Both the position numbers and the translations under genes were made by a program. From CAZWVA01 sp964636885 (GTDB lineage: Bacteria > Desulfobacterota_D > UBA1144 > Nemesobacterales > CSP1-2), in contig CAZWVA010000040.1 of assembly GCA_964636885.1 (NCBI GenBank), positions 1-24,609 on the forward strand: a stretch of 24,609 bases of DNA, in the 5' to 3' direction. Below are positions 15,605 through 23,237 of this stretch, in pieces. Each line of letters starts with the position of its first letter. Position 1 is the stretch's first letter. Under the pieces are notes generated by a model, which was not told the DNA's origin, made no database searches, and saw nothing but the letters and a program-made list of their open reading frames with translations.

Positions 15605-18274
15605 GTGAATAAAACCCAAATAGCAAATAAGCCTTCTATATACGGAATGGAAAGAAAGCACGGAATAAACCTTCACCATACTAGACGGAGCAGGATTAGG
15701 CTTCTTACAATCGGCTTTTTTGGTTTTGGTGCCATAACCCTCATTGTTGCTTACGTCGTTTACTGGTATTTTACCTATGACCTTCCGGATCTCACGAGGA
15801 TAACCGGCTATAGACCCCCCCTTGTAAACGAGATCTATTCGTTTGATGGCAGGCTAATAGGGGAGTTCACGGCGCAGAAAAGGAAGCTCATTCCACTTGA
15901 GGATATACCTCTTCACGTCCGAAACGCCTTTATAGCCGTAGAAGACAAACGGTTCTTTAAACACGAGGGTGTTGACTTTAAACGCGTTATAGGCGCTCTT
16001 ATAAAGAACATTCAGGAAAGGGACATAGTTCAGGGAGGAAGCACAATAACCCAGCAGGTTGCAAAAAACCTCGTTCTTTCTCCGGAAAGAAGTATATCCA
16101 GAAAAATCAAAGAAGCAATCCTCGCCTACAGAATGGAAAAGAACCTATCAAAGGAGGAGATCCTTTACATATATCTCAATCACATCTACCTTGGCGACGG
16201 TATCTACGGGGTCGAGGCGGCAAGCAGAAACTATTTCCATAAATCTGCAAGGGATATAAACCTGGCCGAGGCCGCCCTTCTTGCGGGGCTACCAAAGCGA
16301 CCCGAATACTACTCCCCACGCAAGTACCCTGAGAGGGCAATAAGCAGGCAAAGGCTGGTATTAAAACTGATGGAAGAAGAGGGGTTCATTACGGAAAAAG
16401 AGAGAAAAGAGGCGGAGGAATACGAGATCAAGATCGCTCCTAAGGAAAACGTGAACCTTCAGGTCGCTCCCTACTTCGTAGAGCTTGTCAGGCAATACAT
16501 AGAAAACAAGTTTGGCACTAAAGCCCTTATTAATGGTGGCTATACCGTATTTACTACTCTTGACGTCGATTTAAGCCTTGCAGCCCAGTGGGCTCTAAGG
16601 AGAGGTATCCTAGACATTCAATCGAGACATGGACAGGGAGTGGTAATCAGGCATCTGGATAGCCAGAGAGAGATAGATGGATTTAGAAAATCCCAGAAGA
16701 TAGATAGAATCGAACCGGATAAATCATACGAGGCTGTGATTACAGAGGTCATGGATGATCATCCTCCCGGTGTTTTTAACGCCAAAGTCGTAATTGGAAA
16801 GTGGCAGGGCACTCTCAGGTTTGCTGTGAGTTCCCCTTTTGGTACCCCCGTAAAGAGCCTACCATCCTCCATATCCGACAGGTACGCACCCTTAAACGGT
16901 TATGACGGGATCAGTCTGGTGCCTACAAAGCTAAGGGTTGGCGATGTGGTTAGAGTAGATGTGATAAATGAAAATGAAGAAGAAAGAACCTATAACGTGT
17001 CCATAGATATCAGCCCTCAGGTTCAGGGTGCCCTTCTTGCTATGGATACGAATGGATATGTTAAAGCCCTCGTCGGGGGATTCGATTTTTTGGATTCCCA
17101 ATTCAACAGGGCAACACAGGCCTTTAGGCAACCAGGTTCTTCGTTTAAGCCCATAGTGTACTCCGCGGCGATAGATAAGGGATACACGGAGACTACCATC
17201 ATCTACGACATGCCAATTGAGATAAAGGACTGGGCTCCACAGAACTACGATGGCGGATACTTGGGGCCCATTACTGTAAGGGAGGCGCTGGCGCAATCGA
17301 GAAACGTAGCGAGTGTGAGGCTCCTCCTAGACATCGATCCAAATTATGCCCTCAGCTATGTGAAGCAGTTTGGATTTACGTCCAACCTGTATCCGTATCC
17401 CTCCCTTGTTCTCGGTGGGTCGGATGTGTCCCTTATGGAGATGGTAAGGGCCTTTAACGTTTTTGCCTCCGGAGGCAGACTGGTCGAACCCAAGTTTATA
17501 CTCCGTATATACGATAGGGACGGCAGATTGGTTGAAGACAGTACAAACGATCAGTACCTCTCAAAGGAAGAGGCCGAAAGGGCAGAAAGAGAGGCAAAGC
17601 GAATGGAGATAATAAAACAAATCGCAAGGAGGATAGGCAGGGACTTAGAGGACACAGGATTTATCAAAGAGGACGTTCTTACCGAAAGCGATTCGCTAAA
17701 GGAGAGTAGAGGTAAGGTGTTTCTTACCCCGGAGGAATTTTTAAAGCGTATACGCTCCAACTCCATAAGCTTTGCGTACGATACAGGAAAAAGGGTTATA
17801 AGCCCTGAGACGGCGTATATTATGACCGATCTCCTTCAGTCCGTCATTAAAGAAGGTACGGGAAGAAGGGCGCTTGAACTTATATCAATGGCACCACTTG
17901 CGGGTAAGACCGGAACGACAAACGATTTTACAGACGCGTGGTTTATAGGGTTTAGCCCCAGGATCGTTGCAGGAGTATGGGTAGGAAGAGACAACCACAA
18001 GACCCTTGGAATAGGAGAGACGGGAGGAAGAGCTGCTCTTCCCATATGGATTGATTTTATGAGAGAGGCTCTAAGAAAATTCCCCGGCGGGGATTTTGAG
18101 ATCCCTTCCGGAATACGATTCGTAAATACACCTTATGGCTTTATTCCCTATAATGTCAGCTCGGTGGATAGCACCTACGTAGGGGACACGGAACACAGTT
18201 ATGAACAAAACCCCGTAGGTCAAGAGAGCCTAGAAGAGGGTGGAAGCGAGATCGACTTCCTTATAAGGCGCTAA
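15605..18274 (+). CDS. mrcA: Class A penicillin-binding protein (PBP1A type)
   Basis: This bifunctional enzyme polymerises lipid II glycan strands and cross-links the peptides on the outer face of the inner membrane. A membrane anchor lies at about residues 33-55. The glycosyltransferase domain has EDKRFFKHEG (catalytic E113) and QGGSTITQQVAKN. A domain of about 120 residues with beta-rich, OB-like character sits between the two catalytic domains. The transpeptidase motifs are S512-S-F-K515, S565-R-N567 and K768-T-G-T-T. Residues about 645-728 form a charged insertion before the KTG motif. The length of 889 aa is near that of E. coli PBP1A. The start may be GTG 15605 or ATG 15650; neither has a clear ribosome site. 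The stop overlaps the convergent comEA-like stop by four bases. Confidence 0.95.
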   Translation: MNKTQIANKPSIYGMERKHGINLHHTRRSRIRLLTIGFFGFGAITLIVAYVVYWYFTYDLPDLTRITGYRPPLVNEIYSFDGRLIGEFTAQKRKLIPLEDIPLHVRNAFIAVEDKRFFKHEGVDFKRVIGALIKNIQERDIVQGGSTITQQVAKNLVLSPERSISRKIKEAILAYRMEKNLSKEEILYIYLNHIYLGDGIYGVEAASRNYFHKSARDINLAEAALLAGLPKRPEYYSPRKYPERAISRQRLVLKLMEEEGFITEKERKEAEEYEIKIAPKENVNLQVAPYFVELVRQYIENKFGTKALINGGYTVFTTLDVDLSLAAQWALRRGILDIQSRHGQGVVIRHLDSQREIDGFRKSQKIDRIEPDKSYEAVITEVMDDHPPGVFNAKVVIGKWQGTLRFAVSSPFGTPVKSLPSSISDRYAPLNGYDGISLVPTKLRVGDVVRVDVINENEEERTYNVSIDISPQVQGALLAMDTNGYVKALVGGFDFLDSQFNRATQAFRQPGSSFKPIVYSAAIDKGYTETTIIYDMPIEIKDWAPQNYDGGYLGPITVREALAQSRNVASVRLLLDIDPNYALSYVKQFGFTSNLYPYPSLVLGGSDVSLMEMVRAFNVFASGGRLVEPKFILRIYDRDGRLVEDSTNDQYLSKEEAERAEREAKRMEIIKQIARRIGRDLEDTGFIKEDVLTESDSLKESRGKVFLTPEEFLKRIRSNSISFAYDTGKRVISPETAYIMTDLLQSVIKEGTGRRALELISMAPLAGKTGTTNDFTDAWFIGFSPRIVAGVWVGRDNHKTLGIGETGGRAALPIWIDFMREALRKFPGGDFEIPSGIRFVNTPYGFIPYNVSSVDSTYVGDTEHSYEQNPVGQESLEEGGSEIDFLIRR

Positions 18275-18801
18275 TCCAGGCTTACAAACGGCCTTATGGC
18301 CTCTAACCTCTTCTTTCCTATTCCCTTTACCCGTTCAAGTTCATCTATGCTTTTAAAGCCCTTATTCGACTCCCTATACTCGATGATTCCCTTAGCGAGT
18401 ACTGTACCTATTCCGGGGAGTGCCGCGAGATCCTCTATGCTCCCTGAATTTATCCCTATTCTAACCCCAAGGGAGAGGCTTTTCCTTCCACTTATTCTGG
18501 AGAACTCGATCCGTCCATTATCACCGAGAATGAGCCTATCTCCATTCTTGGGCTTTCTTGGAAGACCATATAGAGAAACCATCCTTTCGAGGTCTGAATC
18601 CCCGTCGAGTTCGACCAAAACGGGAAACCCGTCCGGTTTGACCACCTCAACGTAAAACCTCTCGGTTCGATTCGGCTCTTGCGGTTCTAGTGGGAAAATA
18701 GAAGGCATAATAGACAGTATGTAAAGGATCAAAGAGCAAAAGGCGAGACATAAAACCGGCCTTTTAGAAAGGATAAACGCTAGGTTACTCTTCATAAGCA
18801 C
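18271..18801 (-). CDS. ComEA-like helix-hairpin-helix DNA-binding protein
   Basis: ComEA proteins bind double-stranded DNA outside the inner membrane during natural transformation. Residues about 15-36 form a membrane anchor or signal anchor. A middle domain, about 50-110, includes FYVEVVKPDG and GDRLIL and resembles an SLBB-like fold. The C-terminal HhH pair occupies about 117-142 (INSGSIEDLAALPGIG) and 149-176 (KSIDELERVKGIGKKR). The usual INTA phrase reads INSG. The length of 176 aa is normal for anchored ComEA. The GTG at 18801 or the ATG at 18795 may start it. It follows the SDR gene by 9 nt. Without other com genes here, a competence role is inference; a general DNA-binding role is possible. 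Confidence 0.85.
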   Translation of the reverse strand: MLMKSNLAFILSKRPVLCLAFCSLILYILSIMPSIFPLEPQEPNRTERFYVEVVKPDGFPVLVELDGDSDLERMVSLYGLPRKPKNGDRLILGDNGRIEFSRISGRKSLSLGVRIGINSGSIEDLAALPGIGTVLAKGIIEYRESNKGFKSIDELERVKGIGKKRLEAIRPFVSLD

Positions 18802-18810
18802 CCCCGACTA

Positions 18811-19602
18811 TTAGAAAATGCCCCTTACGAGTCCGCCGTCAACCTGGATCGTAGTGCCGGTAATATAGCTTGCCCTCTCGGAGGCAAGAAAAACAACGAG
18901 GTCTGCAAGCTCCTTGGGTTTCCCGATCCTCCCTATCGGGATATCCAGTTCCATTGAGTCTATCACCTCTTTAGTGGTCTTATTATCCTTCCTCGCCCTC
19001 TCTTCTGCAAGATGGACTATCCTGTCCGTGAGTATCCGACCAGGACAGACGTTATTTACGAGTATGTTATCCCTTCCGAATTCGTTGGATATGGTCTTTG
19101 CAAACCCTATGACCCCAGCCCTTGCGGTGTTTGAGAGTATGAGACCGTCGATCGGCTGTTTTACGGCGACCGATGTGATGTTTACGATCCTTCCCCATTT
19201 CTGCCTTCTCATGTACGGTATGACCTCCCTGGTTAGGTTGATCGTGCTCAGAAGATTGAGCTCAAGGGCCTTTTGCCAATCTTCTCTAGAGAAATCGAGA
19301 AACCCCCCAAGGGGAGGGCCGCCAGCGTTATTTACGAGTATGTGAACTGTGGAGTACACGCTTATAGTCTCAGAGACTATCCTCTTTACGTCTTCGGGAT
19401 TGGAAACATCCGCCTGAACGGCAAGGACCTCCACCCCGGTTTTACTCCTAATCTCCTCGGCCGTCCGTTCCACGGTCTCTTTTCCCCTGGCCGAGATCGT
19501 GAGATTTACCCCCTCTTCGGCAAGCCCTAATGCCACGGCCTTTCCCAGCCCCTTACTCGATGCCGCAACGATCGCCACCTTATTCTTTATACCTAGATCC
19601 AT
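18811..19602 (-). CDS. Short-chain dehydrogenase/reductase family protein with atypical active site
   Basis: The 263-aa Rossmann protein has NNAGG at 91-95 and a C-terminal TGTTIQVDGG like 3-oxoacyl-ACP reductases. The catalytic set is altered. With S144 as the conserved Ser, the Tyr position is S157 and the Lys position is R161 (SNTAR instead of YxxxK). The nucleotide motif is AASSKGLG, lacking the first Gly of TGxxxGxG. A known SDR subgroup annotated as FabG-like shares these departures; its reaction is not established, so FabG function should not be assumed. The ATG has AGAGGA upstream, and a good promoter lies at 19637-19665. comEA follows 9 nt downstream. Confidence 0.92.
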   Translation of the reverse strand: MDLGIKNKVAIVAASSKGLGKAVALGLAEEGVNLTISARGKETVERTAEEIRSKTGVEVLAVQADVSNPEDVKRIVSETISVYSTVHILVNNAGGPPLGGFLDFSREDWQKALELNLLSTINLTREVIPYMRRQKWGRIVNITSVAVKQPIDGLILSNTARAGVIGFAKTISNEFGRDNILVNNVCPGRILTDRIVHLAEERARKDNKTTKEVIDSMELDIPIGRIGKPKELADLVVFLASERASYITGTTIQVDGGLVRGIF

Positions 19603-19636
19603 ACCCTTTTCCTCTTCATGTGTTGGTTACAGTGCA

Positions 19637-19665
19637 AATATAAACGCTATTGACGTGTATAACAA
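19637..19665 (-). promoter_or_regulatory. sigma70-type promoter for the SDR-comEA unit
   Basis: On the minus strand TTGTTA (19660-19665, 4 of 6) and TATATT (19637-19642, 5 of 6) are separated by exactly 17 bp. The predicted start near 19630 gives a leader of about 28 nt that contains the AGAGGA ribosome site. Confidence 0.6.
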
Positions 19666-19746
19666 GTGGTAGGGCACAAAAAAAGGGTAGGGAGGAAACC
19701 ACAGATGAAAAAGGCAAAAACCCCTCCAATGCAAAAACGTATGCCG

Positions 19747-19779
19747 AGCTAAATCTCTAATAATTAATGAGAATTAGCT
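19747..19779 (-). terminator. AT-rich hairpin directly after the FmdB-like gene
   Basis: AGCTAAATCTC (19747-19757) and GAGAATTAGCT (19769-19779) are inverted repeats with 10 of 11 pairs and an 11-nt loop. The hairpin begins at the base following the TGA stop of the FmdB-like gene. No U run follows at once; runs of five T appear about 10 and 25 nt further on the minus strand. It could terminate weakly or protect the 3' end of the message. Confidence 0.4.
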
Positions 19780-20121
19780 TCAGGTTTTGGCACTGTTTTT
19801 TGACATGTTCGGCATACCTGATTTCCTGATCTTCTTGGGATCAGTGGTAATGGCCTCTGATTTGCTCCCATTGCCCCCATTCCCGGAATCAGAGGAAAGG
19901 GCTGGGTTATTCTGCGCAGCCGCCTGAGGCGGTATTCCGGGGCCCTTTGCGTAATCGGTCGCATACCAGCCCGATCCCATAAGCTGGAATGACGAAAGGG
20001 AGATAATACGGCGCAGCTTCCCTTTACAGTGTTTGCACCTCTTTAGTGGTGGGTCGTTAAAACCCTGAAGCTCCTCTACTATCTGACCACACTTTTCACA
20101 TTCGTATTCGTAAATGGGCAT
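19780..20121 (-). CDS. FmdB-type zinc-ribbon protein
   Basis: The N-terminus MPIYEYECEKCG followed by RCKHCKGKLRRII is the FmdB/CxxC_CxxC_SSSS signature. Two CxxC pairs bind zinc within the first 40 residues, and SSFQLMGSGWYATDY continues the family consensus. The remainder, about 65-113, is low-complexity, rich in Gly, Asn, Ser and Lys. The family was first described as a possible regulator, but its function is unsettled. The ATG has AAGGAG 9 nt upstream, and a candidate promoter lies at 20164-20192. It appears to be a single-gene unit ending in a hairpin. Confidence 0.93.
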   Translation of the reverse strand: MPIYEYECEKCGQIVEELQGFNDPPLKRCKHCKGKLRRIISLSSFQLMGSGWYATDYAKGPGIPPQAAAQNNPALSSDSGNGGNGSKSEAITTDPKKIRKSGMPNMSKNSAKT

Positions 20122-20163
20122 ATCTTCTATCTCCTTAGGCTTACTGGGTTTTAAGGTATCGTT

Positions 20164-20192
20164 AATATAATTACTAAATCCGTATTACGCAA
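20164..20192 (-). promoter_or_regulatory. Candidate promoter for the FmdB-like gene
   Basis: The minus strand carries TTGCGT (20187-20192), a 17-bp spacer and TATATT (20164-20169). The -10 is 5 of 6; the -35 keeps only the TTG core. The leader would be about 35-40 nt and includes AAGGAG. Confidence 0.4.
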
Positions 20193-20363
20193 GGGTGCTC
20201 TTGTGGGGGGGACAGGCTAGATTGTAGTCCTCATGAAGAGAGGGGTTAAATGGAGGTTTCGTAAAAGTACGATTTTTATAAGTAGACATAATATATCTTA
20301 TCGGAATTAATATGTTATTCTAATCCTTTAGGCACCCCTCCCTAAGCCGACTCTATTTCTATC
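20193..20363. other. Non-coding stretch between divergent genes
   Basis: This is part of the longest gene-free interval in the window (20122-20381). Apart from the flanking promoters I see only AT-rich sequence and a 25-codon open frame from 20232 without a ribosome site. No RNA gene, repeat or strong hairpin is evident. Confidence 0.4.
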
Positions 20364-20372
20364 TGGTATACT
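20364..20372 (+). promoter_or_regulatory. Extended -10 element close to the SDR start
   Basis: TGGTATACT is a TGn extended -10 with TATACT (5 of 6). It ends 9 nt before the ATG at 20382, so a transcript would begin only a few bases upstream of the start codon. The gene also lacks a Shine-Dalgarno, so the message may be leaderless. Confidence 0.45.
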
Positions 20373-20381
20373 TCGGTTTCT

Positions 20382-21131
20382 ATGAAACTGAGGGACAAAA
20401 AGGCACTCGTCACAGGTGGAGGCAAAGGGATCGGAAAAGGCATCGCTAAGGCGTATCTAAAAGAAGGGGCGTCGGTAGCGATCTGCGGACGCAGTGAAGA
20501 GACCCTAAGAAAAACCTCAGAGGAACTGGCCGTATATGGAGATATTTCATATGTAAGAGCCGATATCGCGGATAAGGACGATGTAAAAAAACTGGCAAGG
20601 CATGTAGAAGAGAGATGGAATAGACTGGACGTCCTCGTAAACAACGCAAGCATCCTTGGGATCCGTGCCCCAATCTCAGACTATCCGGAGGACGTTTGGG
20701 AGGAGGTTATCCACGTAAACCTTAACGCACAGTTCTTTGTCACCAAGGCCCTCATTCCTCTAATCCTTAGATCCCAAAACGGCTCCATTATAAACGTTAG
20801 CTCCAGCGTTGGAAGACGCGGCAAGGCGCTCTGGGGGGCATATGCAGTATCCAAATTCGGCCTTGAGGGTCTAACCCAGGTCCTTGCAGATGAGCTTCGA
20901 TCGTCCAATGTCAGGGTAAATTCCGTAAATCCTGGCGGAACCAGGACGGAGATGAGAGCCAAAGCCTATCCGGATGAGGATCCGATGACGCTGCCCACAC
21001 CAGACGATATAGCTCCTGTCTTTGTGTACCTTGCCTCCGATGAATCGATCGGCGTAACCGGGAGAGAGTTCGACGCTAGGGACTGGATCGGCAGGGTTAA
21101 GAATTCAAATAGTGTGAATGAGAACGAATAA
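20382..21131 (+). CDS. SDR-family oxidoreductase
   Basis: This classical short-chain dehydrogenase is 249 aa. TGGGKGIG (11-18) is the intact nucleotide motif, NNAS (87-90) stands in for NNAG, and the catalytic set S141, Y154, K158 (YAVSK) is complete. The region TPDDIAPVFVYLASDES and the C-terminal FDARDW recall the YciK-like branch; the substrate cannot be told from sequence. No Shine-Dalgarno precedes the ATG, and an extended -10 lies 9 nt upstream. The last 27 bases overlap the 3' end of convergent lutC, so the polar tail NSNSVNENE is encoded antisense to the LutC C-terminus. Confidence 0.92.
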   Translation: MKLRDKKALVTGGGKGIGKGIAKAYLKEGASVAICGRSEETLRKTSEELAVYGDISYVRADIADKDDVKKLARHVEERWNRLDVLVNNASILGIRAPISDYPEDVWEEVIHVNLNAQFFVTKALIPLILRSQNGSIINVSSSVGRRGKALWGAYAVSKFGLEGLTQVLADELRSSNVRVNSVNPGGTRTEMRAKAYPDEDPMTLPTPDDIAPVFVYLASDESIGVTGREFDARDWIGRVKNSNSVNENE

Positions 21132-21779
21132 TTCCCTCGGCCCATGAACCCCGAGTGTGAGATTGAGTTCGATATCCGCCGTCCGGCTGGGTCCTGTAAT
21201 AAAAGTCATACAACTCGTAGAGTCTTTATTGATCGGTTCTATTACGGCGAATAGATCGTGTATGCCTCTAACGATCCTTCTCGAATCGAGTACCACGATG
21301 TGAATTGGTGGAATAAGTGATACGGAGCGTGGTTGCCTCTCCTTAGCGATTAAAACCAGAGTACCTGTATCGGCTATAGCAAAATCGGCCTCAGTAATTC
21401 CGATATCGGCTCCTGCCATCTCTTCCTTCTTATCCGGAGATACGGGTCTTAGCCTCCTACCCTCAAGGACCCTCCTTAGATCGAGCCTTGAGAGTAGGCC
21501 AGACTCCCACATCGAAAAGGAGTGAAAACCCCTTTCATCTACTAAACCAATAACGGCATCCCTAATCCCATCCTCACCCGTTATAACACGCGCCTTTCCG
21601 CTTACCCTAGAAACCTCCTCTATAAACCTGTCTATTAAGGCCTTTCTTTCCTCCTCAGAATCGTCGGAGAGGTCGACAACAGGAAACCAGGCTACTTCTC
21701 CTCTCTCATTAACCGCAGTAGACCTCCCGAGCCCCGATCTTATCCTTCTTAGTACCTCTTCCCTCGAACCCTCACCCAT
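21105..21779 (-). CDS. lutC: LUD-domain lactate utilization protein C
   Basis: LutC (LldG/YkgG) is one of three proteins that together oxidise L-lactate to pyruvate. The 224-aa product starts MGEGSREEVLRRIRSGLG. Its LUD domain has GITEADFAIADTGTLVL and PPIHIVVLDSRRIV, then ITGPSRTADIE near the C-terminus, all shared with the homologous part of LutB. It has no cysteine cluster, as expected. The start overlaps the lutB 3' end by 8 nt, so translation is coupled. Its 3' end overlaps a convergent SDR gene by 27 nt. Confidence 0.95.
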   Translation of the reverse strand: MGEGSREEVLRRIRSGLGRSTAVNERGEVAWFPVVDLSDDSEEERKALIDRFIEEVSRVSGKARVITGEDGIRDAVIGLVDERGFHSFSMWESGLLSRLDLRRVLEGRRLRPVSPDKKEEMAGADIGITEADFAIADTGTLVLIAKERQPRSVSLIPPIHIVVLDSRRIVRGIHDLFAVIEPINKDSTSCMTFITGPSRTADIELNLTLGVHGPRELFVLIHTI

Positions 21780-23214
21780 TTTCCTTCTCTATCTCCTTCC
21801 ATCTCTTTCTAAACGGGATTTTGGCTACAGGTGGAAAATCCCTATACCTCGTCCATTCAGAGAATGGATAAGGCAGGGATTTTATACCATCCCCTGAAAG
21901 CCAGGGAATCTGAGCGTAATAGGATAAACGCGAAAGCGTATTGTATACGGTCGCCCTCTCCATGGCAAACCTCCAAACCAAAACGGCAAGGCGCAGGAAA
22001 AACCCCGCCTTTTCCGTCTTTCCGTTTCCCTCCATAACCCTTTTTCTGAGTTCTAGTAGGATCCTGGGAAAATCTATCTTTACAGGGCACACATCCCTGC
22101 ATGCACCGCAAAGGGATGATGCAAAGGGAAGCTCAGCCGCCTTATCGATTCCGAGTATCTGAGGGTTTATAATCGCTCCAATCGGCCCCGAATAGACCCA
22201 TCCGTAGGAGTGTCCACCAACCTGCCTATATACAGGGCATACGTTAAGACAAGCCCCGCACCTTATGCAGTAGAGGGATTCCCTCGTCTCTTCCGATGCC
22301 AGGATACCCGATCGTCCGTTATCCATTATAACAAGGTGGAACTCCTCCGGGCCGTCCATATCGCCTTTCCTTCGCGGTCCGGTTATAAAGGAGACGTAGG
22401 TGGATATCTTCTGTCCTGTAGCACTTCGGACAAGAACCGTTAAAAGCGTAGCCAGGTCGTTAAAACGCGGGACGACCTTCTCTATTCCCATAAGGGCCAC
22501 GTGTATCCTGGGAACCGTAGTTGAGAACCTTGCGTTCCCCTCGTTCTCAACGATGACGATTGTCCCCGTTTCCGCTACCGCAAAATTTACCCCAGAAACC
22601 CCCATATCGGCGCGTAGAAACTCGTCCCTTAACCTCTCTCTTGCCACCTTTGTCAGCTGTTCGGGTTCGCTGTAGTTGGGAATATTTAATTTCTCGGAAA
22701 AGAGCCTGGATATATCGTCCTTTGTCTTATGTATCGCAGGGGCGATTATGTGAGATGGTCTCTCCTTCGCAAGCTGGATTATGTATTCCCCAAGATCGGT
22801 TTCAACCGCTTCTATCCCTGCCTCCTTAAAGGCATGGTTGAGTTCTATCTCCTCCGTAGCCATGGACTTACTCTTAACTACCGATTTAACACCACCTCTT
22901 AGTGCTATATCCACTATGATCCTGCACGCCTCCTCTCCGTCTTTTGCCCAGTGAACCTTCCCCCCTGCCTTTATAACGTTTTCCTCAAGCATCTCCAGGT
23001 ACCTATCTAGATTCTCAATCGTTTCCCTCTTGATCTCCCTGGCCTGATTCCTCAAGTCCTCAAATCCCTTGAGTTCCTCCGATGCCCTTTTTCTTGCCGC
23101 CCTAAAACGATCGGTTGTATTCCTCAGGGCGTTTCTCAGGTTCTGATTGGCTAGTGCAACGGATGATTCCCTTCTAAATTCTAGTTTCTTGATTTCCATG
23201 TGCAGACTTCCCAT
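21772..23214 (-). CDS. lutB: Lactate utilization iron-sulfur protein B
   Basis: LutB (LldF/YkgF) carries electrons in the LutABC lactate oxidase. The N-terminal two thirds is a LUD domain (GVSGVNFAVAETGTIVIVENEGN, shown here in full only as its core AVAETGTIVIV; FITGPRRKGDMDG). Ferredoxin-type clusters follow at about residues 313-324 (CIRCGACLNVCP) and 367-376 (CGACRDVCP), enough for two [4Fe-4S] centres. The length of 480 aa is typical. The start may be ATG 23214 or ATG 23199; GGGAAG lies ahead of the second, and nothing precedes the first. It is 23 nt downstream of lutA. Confidence 0.96.
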   Translation of the reverse strand: MGSLHMEIKKLEFRRESSVALANQNLRNALRNTTDRFRAARKRASEELKGFEDLRNQAREIKRETIENLDRYLEMLEENVIKAGGKVHWAKDGEEACRIIVDIALRGGVKSVVKSKSMATEEIELNHAFKEAGIEAVETDLGEYIIQLAKERPSHIIAPAIHKTKDDISRLFSEKLNIPNYSEPEQLTKVARERLRDEFLRADMGVSGVNFAVAETGTIVIVENEGNARFSTTVPRIHVALMGIEKVVPRFNDLATLLTVLVRSATGQKISTYVSFITGPRRKGDMDGPEEFHLVIMDNGRSGILASEETRESLYCIRCGACLNVCPVYRQVGGHSYGWVYSGPIGAIINPQILGIDKAAELPFASSLCGACRDVCPVKIDFPRILLELRKRVMEGNGKTEKAGFFLRLAVLVWRFAMERATVYNTLSRLSYYAQIPWLSGDGIKSLPYPFSEWTRYRDFPPVAKIPFRKRWKEIEKENG

Positions 23215-23237
23215 AAGTAAAAAAGCGCGGGATGGAT

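Noticed and set aside
19695..19740. Repeated GCAAAAAC blocks in the spacer after the FmdB-like gene
   Set aside because: Two 8-bp copies in an A-rich spacer are not enough to call a repeat element or CRISPR.
20232..20309. 25-codon open frame starting MKRGVKWRF in the intergenic region
   Set aside because: No ribosome site, a random-looking basic composition and too short to support.
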